A stretch of 64,000 nucleotides of DNA, taken from assembly GCF_036321145.2 (NCBI RefSeq), contig NC_086246.1, positions 50,182,501-50,246,500 of the forward strand. Reading direction: 5' to 3'. The stretch is from Pelmatolapia mariae. Its lineage: Eukaryota > Chordata > Actinopteri > Cichliformes > Cichlidae. The position numbers and the translations under genes were made by a program. This document shows, one piece after another, positions 61,581 through 64,000 of this stretch (position 1 is the first letter of the stretch; the number at the start of each line of letters is the position of its first letter). Under the pieces are notes generated by a model that saw only the letters and a program-made list of their open reading frames with translations, had not been told where the DNA came from and did no database searches.

Positions 61581-64000
61581 TCTGTGGTACTTTTATTTTC
61601 ATATCAAGCTTAAATATTGCCTTCGTCTCAGGACAGCATTGCAGCGAGCCAAGATTCAAACAGTTAACTGACTGCCTGGCTTAGTAATATCACTAATCAT
61701 AACCCCTACATAACTTTCCCACCTCTCATTTGCATCTGCTTTGGGGAACTACTGTTAACTCAGTTTAAAGGAAATGCCTGGTGGTGTTATCTGGGTAACA
61801 TTTATAAAGAGGTTTCCCAGTATTGTTTAAGTATAGGCATGTCCATATGTATGCAGAACCTTAATGAATCCTTTCACTTAAGTGTCGGTATTGATCACTA
61901 CCTCTGTGATGACTGCTACCGTCTCAGTGGTGGGGAAAAAGTAATCACACAGCGCAGTATTTACTCCTTCCTTGTTTCCGTCTTTCCATTTCTCATTTAC
62001 TGAATTGTGGTTTAACTAGAAAGTCCTTTGCTGCAATTTTGCATTCACACTTCCTTTTGACACGCTGGCAATCACATGCTCAGGAATGGGTTGAAATAAG
62101 GGGACAGACCAGAAAGTGGAAAATTATAGCTGTCACCTGTCAGCTGGTGTAGGGGTGCACAGCTTCAAGTTGTTACCTTGTGACCCAGGCATTATAGAAG
62201 TGGGTGGGGGAAAAACTTGTTGACAGGAGGCTTTCACAGTGTTTTCATTGCATGAGCATGTGTGTCACATTTTTCACATGTTGTTAATTAAAAGGTTTAG
62301 TATAGAAATATTAATAATGTTGCTGTATGTGTTAAATGACAAATTTGAAAACGGTCCCAATGACATGTGTGAGTAGCTTTTACTCACTTGTATAGTATCA
62401 TTAGTATAGAAGTATAAAGCTTCTGCATGCATTTTATTACTCTAGTGATTAAAAAGAAAGTGTGTCAGAACAGCTCTTGGACCCTTTAAGAATAGACTTT
62501 ATATTTATTATTAGTATTATTATTTAGATAAATATCTGCCTAAAGTACAGACTGTGTGGGAACTGCGGGGTCTTGGATCATTATTTTTGAAAATTATTTG
62601 GGGATAGAAGGAATCATGACTGGAAGATGAGCTTTGTATGAAAATGTGGATTTAAAAAGAGAAATTGAGCCCTTTCTTTATCACGTGTTGGCTGATCCCA
62701 CATGGACCTGTGAGCTTTTAAAGTTGACCACAAACACACTTTGTGACATTATCTCCAGTGAATTATTAAAACAAGTCCAACATGCAGGGGACTAGTGCTT
62801 GTTTGTGTTAGTCTACATCACCTGGTTAGCTGAAAATATAAACTATAATATTGAAGCTCAAAATTGATTACAATACAGTTTTTTAGGCCTGTAAATTTCA
62901 TCTGGCTAGGTCCTTTACGAGGCCACAAAAATGCTTTAGTGACAGCCTGTAACCAGTTTTCAAATTAAGATTACAACAATGTGCACGACTTCATTAGATT
63001 TAATGTTGTTTATTGTGCCGCTCAGCAGATAAACGTCACCTCATAATTTTATTCTATGCACAGTCACTGCATGTGTAATACATTTTGCTGAAACAAGGTG
63101 TTGACCACATTCTCCAGCTGTAATGGGCAGAGAGAAGTGTGAAGCTTTTGTGTACAGCACCTACAGATCTGATTATATGGGACCTGCTGACCACGCAGTG
63201 ATGCCGGTCAAACATCAGGATATCGTCGGTGTCCCCGTCTGTCGTGTTCAAAATTAAATGAACCCCCCGATCCCCAAGAGAAAGCTCAAAGATTCGATTT
63301 GCATTTATTAAAAATGCTTCCTGTTTTATAGCTATTCATAGAAATGTTGGCTATTTCCAGAAATGGGATGAATGCCACTGTGACCCAGATGTGAACACAC
63401 CATGCTCTTTATTCTCACATAAATCACATCCAAAGCAGAGATGCAGTATTACTCGGACTCTTCCCCCACTTTACCCAAATTCCCACCAACTTAAATTTTT
63501 GGAAACGGCCAAACCCCCCAAAATTATACAGAGCTCCTTAAAATGCATGTAAACGTTCAGCCAGTCCACAGAATGGCCCTCTGCCATCCTTTGAAAGAAA
63601 AGAGCCATATGGCCCCCACTAATGGTTTGTTCTCGCCAAACCCCGCTGCAGATCTGACAGTGGTTTAAAGATGGGGGAGGGGACCTAAAGCCAGCCACAT
63701 CTCCAGATCAGCCTTCAGTTTTAATTGTCTAAACATCCTGTTGGATGTAATTGCGTAAAATTGTGAATTTAAAAGAGATGTGCTTCTATATCGCTGAGCT
63801 GTTATTTCTCACGGAGGACTCCGGGAGAGCTAGCTTTCATATTCAGCTTTGACTGATTAAATGTCACTCGGTGTGTTAGTTTTTCCCACAGATATCAGTT
63901 TGTAAACCGATAGAGCTGTACAAAGCCATTGGCCTACTTATTTTAAATGTATGTAAAATAAATGCAGAGCTGTGGCTGATTGGGATCATTAAAGTGAACC
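61581..64000 (+). other. AT-rich noncoding sequence, probable intron
   Basis: No exon, RNA gene or repeat family recognised. Short frames here have no coding character. It probably belongs to the first intron of the gene starting at 60241. Confidence 0.3.

Noticed and set aside
1..64000. A novel multi-gene or defence-type system
   Set aside because: There are no clustered cassette genes, arrays or unusual RNA architectures; the window is typical vertebrate intergenic DNA with one receptor gene and decayed transposons.

Overview
This window reads as teleost fish nuclear DNA, probably from a percomorph. That is inferred from an S1P-receptor gene with vertebrate architecture, very sparse coding, many AT-rich noncoding stretches, and fish-typical repeats: a Tc1-family transposon in four decayed copies, L2/Rex1-type, RTE/Rex3-type and L1-type LINE fragments, tRNA-like SINEs ending near 'aagcgctatata', and TIR elements. 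I see no bacterial operons, CRISPR arrays or viral genes.

Only one complete protein-coding gene can be supported. It is a sphingosine-1-phosphate receptor, best matched to S1PR4, with an uninterrupted 414-codon frame on the minus strand (48223-49467). It appears to have a noncoding first exon ending at 50277, a 657-bp intron with good splice sites, and a poly(A) signal at 47882-47877. A second gene probably starts near the right edge on the plus strand: an ATG at 60241 is followed after 22 coding bases by a consensus splice donor, so the rest lies beyond the window and I cannot name it. A CTCF-type motif (59750-59767) and an RFX X-box match (59479-59492) lie upstream of it. A third, weaker candidate is a purine-rich leader exon on the plus strand ending at a donor near 21538.

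Layout: 1-21 kb is intergenic or intronic with scattered LINE and DNA-transposon fragments, including a 1-kb TIR element carrying a SINE (18393-19418). From 21 to 47 kb it is mostly unique sequence with several stretches that look like conserved noncoding elements, plus a Tc1 copy, a nested TIR element (30073-31364) and a transposon-derived block (41.7-42.9 kb). The s1pr4 gene occupies 47.9-50.4 kb. From 52 to 59 kb repeats dominate, including an L2-type frame still open for 91 codons. From 59.4 kb to the end are the promoter, first exon and probable first intron of the right-hand gene.

I looked for an undescribed system and did not find a convincing one. The best leads are the s1pr4 leader structure, the unidentified gene start with its X-box and CTCF motifs, a possible decayed exon at 55666-55765, and the compound transposable elements. 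All repeat and conservation calls come from reading alone and carry matching uncertainty.
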